53,784 nucleotides of DNA, taken from Betaproteobacteria bacterium (GTDB taxonomy: Bacteria > Pseudomonadota > Gammaproteobacteria > Burkholderiales > SG8-39). The DNA is taken from positions 1-53,784 of the forward strand of contig CANKAJ010000015.1 in NCBI GenBank assembly GCA_947479645.1. The letters run 5' to 3'. The translations under genes were made by a program, and so were the position numbers. A model generated the notes under the pieces. That model was not told the DNA's origin. It saw only the letters and a program-made list of their open reading frames with translations, and did not search any database. This document shows positions 19,319-26,146 of the stretch, in pieces. Numbering within the stretch: the first letter of the stretch is position 1; every line of letters starts with the position of its first letter.

Positions 19319-19396
19319 CAATAACTCTCCTAAAGCGGTTCAATCGGTGAATGGGAAAAAGAATTGCGGATTCTGAGGGCTTAACACCGAAGAAAG

Positions 19397-19412
19397 AGCA
19401 GAAAATATGCCA
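19397..19412 (-). promoter_or_regulatory. Sigma54 (-24/-12) promoter of glnA
   Basis: The minus strand reads TGGCATATTTTCTGCT, with GG and GC at the invariant 12-base spacing and most flanking positions matching the TGGCAC-N5-TTGCW consensus. The predicted start near 19387 leaves a leader of about 70 bases before glnA. Confidence 0.7.
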
Positions 19413-19522
19413 TCGATGGGTACTTACACATCCGCATTACGCATATCCCCAGTGTCTTCACTGTCGCGGGCAGCCCAGACAACAATTAAATTGTGCCATA
19501 AAGCCAAACGGATATTTTATTT

Positions 19523-19539
19523 TGCACCAAATAAGTGCG
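19523..19539. promoter_or_regulatory. NtrC-type enhancer site upstream of glnA
   Basis: The 17-base palindrome TGCACCAAATAAGTGCG matches the NtrC operator pattern TGCACY-N5-RGTGCA at all but the last position. Its centre lies about 144 bases upstream of the predicted glnA start, close to the -140 position used in enteric glnA. Confidence 0.65.
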
Positions 19540-19641
19540 CCTCATCTTCCAAAATCACTAGAAAGGTGCGGGCATTCGTTTTAGTGCGCTTCGGTTTGCT
19601 GCAATTTATACTATCGGCAACAACTCATAAGAGGAAATTTC

Positions 19642-20097
19642 ATGAACCCTTACGACCCGATTTTTGCCGAAGCACAGGCGCGTGCCAAATCCCAAAGCCT
19701 CCCATACGCTGGTGCGTTGATGCCCAACGAAGCCCACGCCATTCTGCAACAGCATCCTGAGGCAAAGCTGGTAGACATACGTACCCGGGCCGAATGGGAA
19801 TGGGTCGGAAAAGTTCCCGGCGCGTTGCTCATCGAGTGGAACACCTGGCCGGGCGGTCAGCGCAATGCGAAGTTTCTTGAAGAATTGCGTTCACAAGTCC
19901 CAAACCAGGATGCACCCGTGTTCTTTCTGTGCCGATCAGGTGGCCGCTCCAACAGCGCAGCAACCGCGGCCGCCGCGGCGGGATATACGCAAAGCTTTAA
20001 CGTGCTTCAGGGCTTCGAAGGCGACAAGAACGAGCACAACCAGCGCAATTCAGTGGGTGGATGGCGCAAGGCAGGGTTGCCCTGGATACAAGGCTGA
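19642..20097 (+). CDS. Rhodanese-like domain protein
   Basis: This is a cytoplasmic single-domain rhodanese (151 residues), a probable sulfur-transfer or thiol-binding protein. The active-site loop is CRSGGRS (Cys97), preceded by the buried strand PVFFLC. The substrate-side Asp-Ile-Arg of VDIRTRAEWEWVG also fits the family. The C-terminal GGWRKAGLPW tail is common in a proteobacterial subgroup. AGAGGAAA precedes the ATG at 19642. It is divergent from glnA. A link to cyanate chemistry downstream is conceivable, since rhodaneses handle thiocyanate, but the sigma54 promoter between them suggests separate transcription. Confidence 0.9.
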   Translation: MNPYDPIFAEAQARAKSQSLPYAGALMPNEAHAILQQHPEAKLVDIRTRAEWEWVGKVPGALLIEWNTWPGGQRNAKFLEELRSQVPNQDAPVFFLCRSGGRSNSAATAAAAAGYTQSFNVLQGFEGDKNEHNQRNSVGGWRKAGLPWIQG

Positions 20098-20229
20098 TGC
20101 CTTAACAGGGAGCAGGGAGGCCGTAACGATATCGGAATGCCCTTGGCGTACCAACGCCTCGTGAATTCACGTCACGGTGCAAACCCGGCACTGCCGGTCT
20201 GCAACAGCCCGCGATCGACCTGAACCTGG

Positions 20230-20259
20230 GGCCTGGCAAACACGGCTGTTTGCCAGGCC
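20230..20259. repeat. 13-base perfect inverted repeat, candidate operator
   Basis: GGCCTGGCAAACA, a CGGC centre, then TGTTTGCCAGGCC form a perfect inverted repeat about 92 bases upstream of the predicted sigma54 start. It lacks a T-tract, so it looks more like an activator site than a terminator. It does not match the NtrC pattern. Confidence 0.5.
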
Positions 20260-20310
20260 AACGGCACCGAGCAGGCGGTTTATCCCACCCAATTGATCCG
20301 CTCTCTTCTT

Positions 20311-20326
20311 TGGCACACTTGATGCA
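20311..20326 (+). promoter_or_regulatory. Sigma54 (-24/-12) promoter of the cyanate-module operon
   Basis: TGGCACACTTGATGCA has TGGCAC and TGCA with GG and GC in the invariant spacing. The predicted start near 20337 leaves about 19 leader bases before the GTG at 20356, including the Shine-Dalgarno GGAGAG, so promoter and chosen start support each other. Confidence 0.72.
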
Positions 20327-20355
20327 TTTGCTCCGAAGCATTTCGGAGAGAAGCT

Positions 20356-21663
20356 GTGCCCATCCTTGCAACAACCGCATCGCAACCTCGCCACGGACCT
20401 CCGCAAGACCGCGGAGGGTTATTGCTTTCAGGTTCCATGGTCGCGTGCCAAGACGGATGCACGCCCGCAACGCCTGACACCACGGCAGCCATTTCCGGCA
20501 CAGGCGCAAGATTGTGGAACGACCGGCTGACATTGCTCCTGGAGTCCACCGGGGAAGGCATTTTCGGCATCGACCTTGACGGCCGCTGCACCTTCATTAA
20601 CCGTGCCGGTGCCCAGATGCTGGGCTATGCCACCGGCCAGGTCATCGGCCGCAACATGCACGAACTGATTCACCATGCCTATCCCGATGGACGCAATTAT
20701 CCCGTAGACGAATGCCCCATATTCCGCGCGTTCTGGAAAGGCCTGCCCTGCCGCATTGACTCGGAGGTATTCTGGCGTGCCGATGGCAGCTGCTTCCCCG
20801 CGGAATACTCTTCGCATCCCATCATCGAGGATGGCGTGGTGCTGGGCGCCGTGGTTACGCTGGTCGATATTTCCGAACGCAAGCGCACCGAGGAAATGCT
20901 GAAACTGGCCAAGGATGGGCTGGAGCGACGCGTCGAAGAACGCACCCAGGCATTGTCCGATGCGCTACGGCAGCTGCGTGAACTTTCCGCTTACCTCGAT
21001 ACTGTGCGCGAGGACGAGCGCACCCGCATCGCCCGCGAGATTCATGATGAGCTGGGCAGTCTGCTGGTCGGACTGAAGTTCGACGTCACCTGGCTGGGCA
21101 AGCGCCTCATTGACCAGCCCGAACTGGATCGCAAATGCCTCTCCATGGGCCGATTGATCGAAGGCGCCGTGGAAAACGTCGGCCGCATCATCACCGATCT
21201 GCGCCCCAGCATCCTCGATCATCAGGGCTTGTGGGCGGCCCTGGAATGGCAGGCCCAGGAGTTTGCCGACGCCAGTGAAATCGCCTGTGATTCGCGCATC
21301 GCCATCGCCACCGACACGCCGGCGCCGGCAGGAAGACTGGCCATCGCCGTATTCCGCATTTTCCAGGAAATGCTCTCCAACGTGGCGCGCCATGCCCAGG
21401 CGCGCGCGGTCTCCATACGCATCCTGGCGCAGGACGGCATGCTGCGCGTGGAAGTCAGCGACAACGGCAATGGCGCGCCCGCCTCGGCGTTCGACAGCCC
21501 GCGCGCCTACGGCGTACTGGGCATGCGCGAGCGGGCCGGGCATTTCGGCGGGGATATCCGCATCGAGAGTGCACCCGGTGCCGGCACGCACGTGCGGCTG
21601 CGCATTCCGCTGCAGCCCGGTACCGCACGTGATGACAAACGTGCGTTGGGAGCAGCCCCATGA
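20356..21663 (+). CDS. Soluble PAS-domain sensor histidine kinase (NarX/DegS type)
   Basis: The 435-residue product lacks transmembrane segments, so it senses a cytoplasmic signal. Domains in order are an uncharacterised N-terminus (1-55), one PAS domain (about 56-175), a short coiled coil, a HisKA_3 dimerisation domain with phosphoacceptor His230 in IAREIHDELGSLLVGL, and an ATPase domain with DNGNGAP and GVLGMRERAGHFGG. The PAS carries a His/Cys-rich stretch (LIHHAYPDGRNYPVDECP). The GTG at 20356 has GGAGAG six bases upstream. Its stop overlaps the ATG of the response regulator by 4 bases. The signal is unknown; downstream genes suggest cyanate or nitrogen status. Confidence 0.88.
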   Translation: MPILATTASQPRHGPPQDRGGLLLSGSMVACQDGCTPATPDTTAAISGTGARLWNDRLTLLLESTGEGIFGIDLDGRCTFINRAGAQMLGYATGQVIGRNMHELIHHAYPDGRNYPVDECPIFRAFWKGLPCRIDSEVFWRADGSCFPAEYSSHPIIEDGVVLGAVVTLVDISERKRTEEMLKLAKDGLERRVEERTQALSDALRQLRELSAYLDTVREDERTRIAREIHDELGSLLVGLKFDVTWLGKRLIDQPELDRKCLSMGRLIEGAVENVGRIITDLRPSILDHQGLWAALEWQAQEFADASEIACDSRIAIATDTPAPAGRLAIAVFRIFQEMLSNVARHAQARAVSIRILAQDGMLRVEVSDNGNGAPASAFDSPRAYGVLGMRERAGHFGGDIRIESAPGAGTHVRLRIPLQPGTARDDKRALGAAP

Positions 21664-22310
21664 TCCGATTGATGATCTGCGACGACCACCTGATCGTGCG
21701 CCAGGGCCTGAAGCAGCTGATGTCCGATGCACTGGACATCTGTGTTGCGGCAGAAGCCTCCTGTGGCGCAGAGGCGATTCGGCTGGCGCGCGAGATCGCA
21801 CTGGACGTGGTACTGCTTGATATCGCCATGCCGCAACGCGACGGACTGGACATTCTCAAGCAGTTCAAAACCGAATTTCCCAGACTGCCTGTGGTGATGC
21901 TGTCCACCTATCCGGACAAGCAGTACGCGATCCGCTGCCTGAAACTGGGTTCCTCAGGCTACCTCAACAAGAGCGCTGACACCGATCAGTTGCTTACAGC
22001 AGTACACAAAGCGGCCTCGGGTGGCATTTTTGTCACTCCAGCCCAGGCCGAAGCACTGGCTGCCAGTCTGCACACCGCTGTCGATGGCAAAGCCATCGAC
22101 ACGCTGTCGCATCGCGAATATCAGGTGTTCCGGCTCATCGCCACCGGCCTGAGCATCGCCCAGATCGCCGAGCAATTGGCCCTCAGCCCCAATACCGTCA
22201 GCACCTACCGTGCACGCATCTGCGACAAGACCGGCGCACGCAATGATGTCGAAATCGCCATTTACGCCATGAAGCAGGACCTGCTGCCCGGAGTCACGGA
22301 GGCCCTGTAG
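21660..22310 (+). CDS. NarL/FixJ-family response regulator
   Basis: The 216-residue protein is the evident partner of the upstream kinase (4-base ATGA overlap). Its receiver domain shows the acidic pair CDDH, the phosphoacceptor Asp54 in VVLLDIAMP and the conserved lysine in GYLNKS (Lys104). A LuxR-type helix-turn-helix ends the protein (LSHREYQVFRLIATGLSIAQ then LSPNTVSTYRARI). Unlike NtrC it has no AAA+ domain, so it cannot itself open the sigma54 promoter upstream. It is more likely to act at another promoter or to modulate this one. The importer genes start 94 bases downstream. Confidence 0.92.
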   Translation: MIRLMICDDHLIVRQGLKQLMSDALDICVAAEASCGAEAIRLAREIALDVVLLDIAMPQRDGLDILKQFKTEFPRLPVVMLSTYPDKQYAIRCLKLGSSGYLNKSADTDQLLTAVHKAASGGIFVTPAQAEALAASLHTAVDGKAIDTLSHREYQVFRLIATGLSIAQIAEQLALSPNTVSTYRARICDKTGARNDVEIAIYAMKQDLLPGVTEAL

Positions 22311-22404
22311 TAACAGCACTACACGATTTTCGGGACCGCAGCGATTGGCGAGCCAGCCGCGCACCCCTACCATGACTTTCAATTGTCCGATATCAGGAGA
22401 ACCC

Positions 22405-23784
22405 ATGTCCGCTTTCTCGAATCCCTTCGACCCCAATATCCGCCTGGGCGCCGGCACCTGCCAATGCGGCCGTCATCGTGATCAGGCCGAGCACGAAGCC
22501 GCAGACAATGCCGATATTCCCGACAACGATCCGGACAAGTTGAACGCCCGCGTCATCGAATCGGCGGCAATGCGTGCGTTGTTTCCACAAGACGACACGC
22601 GACGGCGCTTCCTGCAGGCAGTGGGCTCCTCGACCGCACTGGCCGCAATATCCACTTTCTTCCCATTTGGCGCGCTGCAAGCCATGGCACAGGAGCGACG
22701 GTCCCTGGAAAAGAAAGACCTGCAAATCGGCTTCATCGCCATCACCTGCGCGACCCCGCTGATCATGGCCGACCCGCTGGGCTTCTACAAGAAGGAAGGG
22801 CTGAACGTCCAGCTGATGAAAACGGCAGGATGGGCGCTGATTCGCGACAAGATCATCAACAAGGAATTCGACGCCACGCATTTCCTGTCGCCGATGCCGC
22901 TGGCCATTTCCATGGGACTGGGTTCGACCGCCATGCCCATGAATATCGCCACCATACAGAACACCAACGGCCAGGCCATCACACTCAGTGTCAAGCACAA
23001 GGACAAGCGCGATCCCAAGCAATGGAAGGGATTCAAGTTTGCCGTGCCCTTCGAATACTCCATGCACAACTTCCTGTTGCGCTACTACGTCGCCGAGCAC
23101 GGCCTGGATCCGGACACCGACATCCAGATCCGCGTCACGCCGCCGCCGGAGATGGTGGCCAACCTGCGCGCCGGCAACATCGACGGATTCCTCGGGCCCG
23201 ATCCCTTCAACCAGCGGGCAGTGTTTGACGAAGTCGGATTCATCCACCTACTGTCCAAGGAAATCTGGGATGGTCATCCCTGCTGTGCCTTCGGCCTGCC
23301 CGAAGCCTTCATCAAGGAAAACCCCAACACTTTCGCCGCGCTGTACCGTGCCGTTCTGACCGCGGCTGCCATGGCCCGCGAGGCGCGCCACCGATCGTTG
23401 ATCGCCAACGTCATCGCACCGGCCAATTACCTCAACCAGCCGGTGACGGTGCTGGAGCAGGTGCTGACAGGCAAATTTGCCGACGGCCTGGGCAACGTCA
23501 AGACTGTGCCCGACCGCGCTGACTTTGACCCGTTCCCGTGGCAATCCATGGCCGTGTGGATGCTGACGCAGATGAAGCGCTGGGGCTATGTCAAAGGCGA
23601 CGTCAACTACAAGCAGATCGCCGAGCGCGTCTTCCTCGCCACCGATGCGAGGAAACGCATGGCCGAACTCGGACAGAAGGCCCCGGCGGCGAGCTATGCC
23701 AAGTTCAAGGTCATGGACAAGGAGTTCGATCCCGCCCAACCTGAGAAATATCTGGCGAGCTTCAGGATCAGGAAAGCGGCGTGA
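22405..23784 (+). CDS. ABC importer substrate-binding protein, nitrate/cyanate (NrtA/CynA) type, TAT-exported
   Basis: This is the periplasmic binding protein of an importer in the nitrate/bicarbonate/cyanate family. The start at 22405 has AGGAGA upstream and gives 459 residues. The twin-arginine signal (TRRRFLQAVG, residues 65-74, cleavage near AMAQ at about 96) is preceded by an unusually long 64-residue leader with a Cys/His cluster (GTCQCGRHRDQAEH, 17-30). The mature part carries the family ligand-binding fold, e.g. QIGFIAITCATPLIMADPLG and FLGPDPFNQRAVFDE. Cyanase in the same operon points to cyanate as ligand; nitrate cannot be excluded from sequence alone. Its end overlaps the permease by 4 bases. 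Confidence 0.9.
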   Translation: MSAFSNPFDPNIRLGAGTCQCGRHRDQAEHEAADNADIPDNDPDKLNARVIESAAMRALFPQDDTRRRFLQAVGSSTALAAISTFFPFGALQAMAQERRSLEKKDLQIGFIAITCATPLIMADPLGFYKKEGLNVQLMKTAGWALIRDKIINKEFDATHFLSPMPLAISMGLGSTAMPMNIATIQNTNGQAITLSVKHKDKRDPKQWKGFKFAVPFEYSMHNFLLRYYVAEHGLDPDTDIQIRVTPPPEMVANLRAGNIDGFLGPDPFNQRAVFDEVGFIHLLSKEIWDGHPCCAFGLPEAFIKENPNTFAALYRAVLTAAAMAREARHRSLIANVIAPANYLNQPVTVLEQVLTGKFADGLGNVKTVPDRADFDPFPWQSMAVWMLTQMKRWGYVKGDVNYKQIAERVFLATDARKRMAELGQKAPAASYAKFKVMDKEFDPAQPEKYLASFRIRKAA

Positions 23785-24623
23785 GCACCAGGGCACGCGA
23801 CCTGCTGCGCTCGGCGCTGCTGTCTTCGCTGTTGCTGCTGGTGTTGATCGGGATTTGGCACATCGCCACGCTGCCCAAAGTCCAGGCGCAGGGCGCCGAT
23901 GACGAGTACGCGAAACTGATGGGCAAAGGTGCCAGCAAATCGGCGGGTTTCCCCACCCCGGCGCAACTGGGCGGGGCCATCATCAAGCATGTGTCCGACC
24001 CGTTCTACGACAAGGGTCCCAACGACAAGGGTATAGGCATACAACTGGGGCACTCGCTGGGCCGGGTCGGCCTGGGCTTTTTGCTGGCGATATTGCTGGC
24101 GGTGCCACTGGGCTTTCTGATCGGCATGTCGCCGTTGATCTACCGTGCGCTTGATCCGTTCATCCAGGTGCTCAAACCAATCTCGCCGCTGGCGTGGATG
24201 CCGATTGCCCTCTATACCATCAAGGATTCGTCCATCTCCGGCATTTTTGTCATTTTCATCTGCTCGGTATGGCCAATGCTGATCAACACCGCCTATGGTG
24301 TGGCCTCGGTACGCCGCGAATGGCTGAATGTGGCGCGCACGCTGGAAGTGACACCGGTAAGGAAGGCCTTTCAGGTGATACTGCCAGCAGCAGCACCGAC
24401 GATACTCACCGGCATGCGTATCTCCATGGGAATCGCCTGGCTGGTCATTGTCGCCGCCGAGATGCTGGTGGGCGGCACCGGCATCGGCTATTTCGTGTGG
24501 AACGAGTGGAACAACCTCAACCTCACCAATGTCGTGTTCGCCATCCTGGTCATTGGCGTGGTCGGCATGATCCTCGACATCATCATCGGCCGGCTGCAGC
24601 GGCTGGTGACCTATGTCGAATAA
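23781..24623 (+). CDS. ABC importer permease, nitrate/cyanate (NrtB/CynB) type
   Basis: The 280-residue inner-membrane permease starts at a GTG overlapping the stop codon of the binding protein by 4 bases. A first membrane span (about 12-30) is followed by a loop of about 50 residues and then the BPD-transporter core with roughly five further spans. The EAA coupling loop, which contacts the ATPase, reads EWLNVARTLEVTPVRKAFQ followed by VILPAAAPTI. Homologous permeases (NrtB, CynB, SsuC, TauC) move small anions. The operon context with cyanase is the reason for favouring cyanate. The ATPase gene follows after 12 bases. Confidence 0.92.
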   Translation: MSTRARDLLRSALLSSLLLLVLIGIWHIATLPKVQAQGADDEYAKLMGKGASKSAGFPTPAQLGGAIIKHVSDPFYDKGPNDKGIGIQLGHSLGRVGLGFLLAILLAVPLGFLIGMSPLIYRALDPFIQVLKPISPLAWMPIALYTIKDSSISGIFVIFICSVWPMLINTAYGVASVRREWLNVARTLEVTPVRKAFQVILPAAAPTILTGMRISMGIAWLVIVAAEMLVGGTGIGYFVWNEWNNLNLTNVVFAILVIGVVGMILDIIIGRLQRLVTYVE

Positions 24624-24635
24624 GTAGGACGATCC

Positions 24636-25562
24636 ATGCCATTCCTGCAAGTACAAGAGCTGAAAAAAGCCTTTCCGGCAACAGGCGGTGCCGTCACGGT
24701 ATTCGACAACATCAACTTCTCCATCGAGCGCGGTGAATTCGTCTGCATCATCGGCCACTCAGGCTGCGGCAAGACCACCATACTCAACGTGCTGGCCGGG
24801 CTGGACATGGCGACCAGCGGTGTCGCGGTCATGGACGGCCGCGAAATCGCCGGCCCGTCGCTGGAGCGCGGCGTGGTGTTCCAGGGCCATGCGCTGATGC
24901 CCTGGCTGTCGGTGATGAAGAACATTGCCTTCGCGGTGAAATCGCGGTGGCCGGACTGGGACCGTGACCGTATAAAGACGCATTGCCAGCGCTTCATCGA
25001 TTTGGTCGGATTGACCGGCGCCGAAGCAAAGAAACCTTCGGAACTGTCTGGCGGCATGAAACAGCGCGTCGGCATCGCCCGCGCCTTTGCCATCGAACCC
25101 AAGATGCTGCTGCTGGACGAACCCTTCGGCGCGCTGGACGCGCTGACGCGTGGCACCATACAGGATGAATTGCTGCGCATCGTGCAGGCGACGCATCAGA
25201 CGGTGTTCATGATCACCCACGATGTTGACGAGGCCATTCTGCTGGCGGACAAGATTCTGCTGATGTCCAACGGACCCAATGCGCTGATTGCCGAGATCGT
25301 CGACAACACACTGCCACGCAACCGCACCAGACACGATATGCACCACGATCCGCAGTATTACCGGGTGCGCAACTATCTCGTGGATTTTCTGGTCACCCGC
25401 TCAAAACTGTTTCAGTCCGGCGGCACCGCAAACCCGGCTCAGCCGCTGGTGGTTCGGCCCGGACTGGACGGTGCGCTGCCTGCATTGCCGCCTGGCGGCG
25501 CCAACCAGGGCGACCCACAGCATCTGACTGCCAATCACCAGAGCCCATCCCACAACAATTGA
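24636..25562 (+). CDS. ABC importer ATPase, nitrate/cyanate (NrtD/CynD) type
   Basis: This is the energy-coupling subunit of the importer (308 residues). It has Walker A GHSGCGKT (40-47), a Q-loop VFQGHALMPW, the signature LSGGMKQR (137-144), Walker B MLLLDEPFGALD and the switch histidine in MITHDVDEA. After about residue 255 there is a roughly 50-residue Pro/Gly/Asn-rich tail without a recognised domain, longer than in typical NrtD. There is no fused binding-protein domain as in cyanobacterial NrtC. It is followed after 12 bases by cyanase with a clear Shine-Dalgarno (AAGGAGA). Confidence 0.92.
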   Translation: MPFLQVQELKKAFPATGGAVTVFDNINFSIERGEFVCIIGHSGCGKTTILNVLAGLDMATSGVAVMDGREIAGPSLERGVVFQGHALMPWLSVMKNIAFAVKSRWPDWDRDRIKTHCQRFIDLVGLTGAEAKKPSELSGGMKQRVGIARAFAIEPKMLLLDEPFGALDALTRGTIQDELLRIVQATHQTVFMITHDVDEAILLADKILLMSNGPNALIAEIVDNTLPRNRTRHDMHHDPQYYRVRNYLVDFLVTRSKLFQSGGTANPAQPLVVRPGLDGALPALPPGGANQGDPQHLTANHQSPSHNN

Positions 25563-25574
25563 CAAGGAGACAGC

Positions 25575-26018
25575 ATGACTCGTAATGATGTGACTGAAAT
25601 GATCGTCGCCCACCGGATCAAAAAGGGAATCACCTGGTCCGAGATCGCGAAGAAAGTCGGCCAGAGCAAGGAATGGACAACGGCCGCCTGCCTGGGCCAG
25701 ATGACGCTGACCAAAAAGCAGGCCGATACCGTGGGCAAGCTGCTCGATCTGCCCAAGGATGCCGTGCAATTGCTGCAGGTTGTTCCCTACAAGGGCTCGC
25801 TGCCCAGCGCCGTGCCCACCGATCCGCTGATCTACCGCTGGTACGAAATCGTCAACGTCTACGGCAGCACCATCAAGGAGCTGATACATGAGGAGTTCGG
25901 CGACGGCATCATGAGCGCCATCGACTTCTCCATGGACATCAAGCGCGAGCCGGATCCCAAGGGGGATCGCGTGCGGGTGGTGCTATCGGGGAAGTTTCTT
26001 CCTTACAAGACTTATTAA
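25575..26018 (+). CDS. cynS: Cyanase (cyanate hydratase)
   Basis: Cyanase converts cyanate and bicarbonate to ammonia and carbon dioxide via carbamate. It detoxifies cyanate and yields assimilable nitrogen. The 147-residue product has the N-terminal helical domain and the C-terminal catalytic domain. The catalytic triad Arg88, Glu91 and Ser114 (in YRWYEIVNVYG and MSAIDFSMDI) has the same 3- and 23-residue spacing as Arg96/Glu99/Ser122 of E. coli CynS. It is last in the kinase-regulator-importer-cyanase gene set, and a hairpin terminator follows within a few bases. Confidence 0.97.
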   Translation: MTRNDVTEMIVAHRIKKGITWSEIAKKVGQSKEWTTAACLGQMTLTKKQADTVGKLLDLPKDAVQLLQVVPYKGSLPSAVPTDPLIYRWYEIVNVYGSTIKELIHEEFGDGIMSAIDFSMDIKREPDPKGDRVRVVLSGKFLPYKTY

Positions 26019-26020
26019 AG

Positions 26021-26049
26021 CCGGACGCGGCTTTGCCGCGCCGGTTTAA
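26021..26049 (+). terminator. Terminator after cynS
   Basis: CCGG-A-CGCGGC, a TTT loop and GCCGCG-CCGG form a stem with one bulged base directly after the cynS stop, followed by TTTAATT. Confidence 0.75.
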
Positions 26050-26051
26050 TT

Positions 26052-26087
26052 CTGCCGGATGGAACGGTGGAACCATTCATCCGGCAG
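26052..26087. repeat. Second hairpin in the cynS/GGT gap
   Basis: CTGCCGGATG and CATCCGGCAG form a perfect 10-base inverted repeat around a 16-base loop, immediately after the cynS terminator. It could be a backup terminator or an operator for the downstream gene. Confidence 0.4.
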
Positions 26088-26146
26088 TCGGTGGTACGCG
26101 CAGCTGGTCGTAGAATGGCGTATCCCTTCGATTTTCGGCAGTTCCC

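Larger units (their letters stand above)
19319..19641. other. Divergent intergenic region glnA/rhodanese (323 bases)
   Basis: This gap contains the glnA Shine-Dalgarno, its sigma54 promoter and the NtrC-type palindrome. Towards the plus-strand rhodanese gene there is a TATACT (19607-19612) that could be a -10, but no good -35 accompanies it. No gene was recognised. Confidence 0.6.

Noticed and set aside
19493..19512. TGGCAC on the minus strand between glnA and the NtrC-type site
   Set aside because: The following TTG is two bases too far for a -24/-12 promoter; the element at 19397-19412 has correct spacing.
20102..20533. A 143-codon minus-strand frame upstream of the PAS kinase
   Set aside because: It runs across the sigma54 promoter and into the kinase gene in antisense, with no domain or ribosome site.
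22346..22361. A possible sigma54-like TGGC...GC element before the binding-protein gene
   Set aside because: Only the GG and GC positions fit and most flanking bases do not; the better element before the kinase explains the operon.
23694..24758. A 354-codon minus-strand frame opposite the ABC permease
   Set aside because: Its Asp/His/Gln-rich low-complexity product is typical of antisense reading of a membrane protein gene; no ribosome site or domain.
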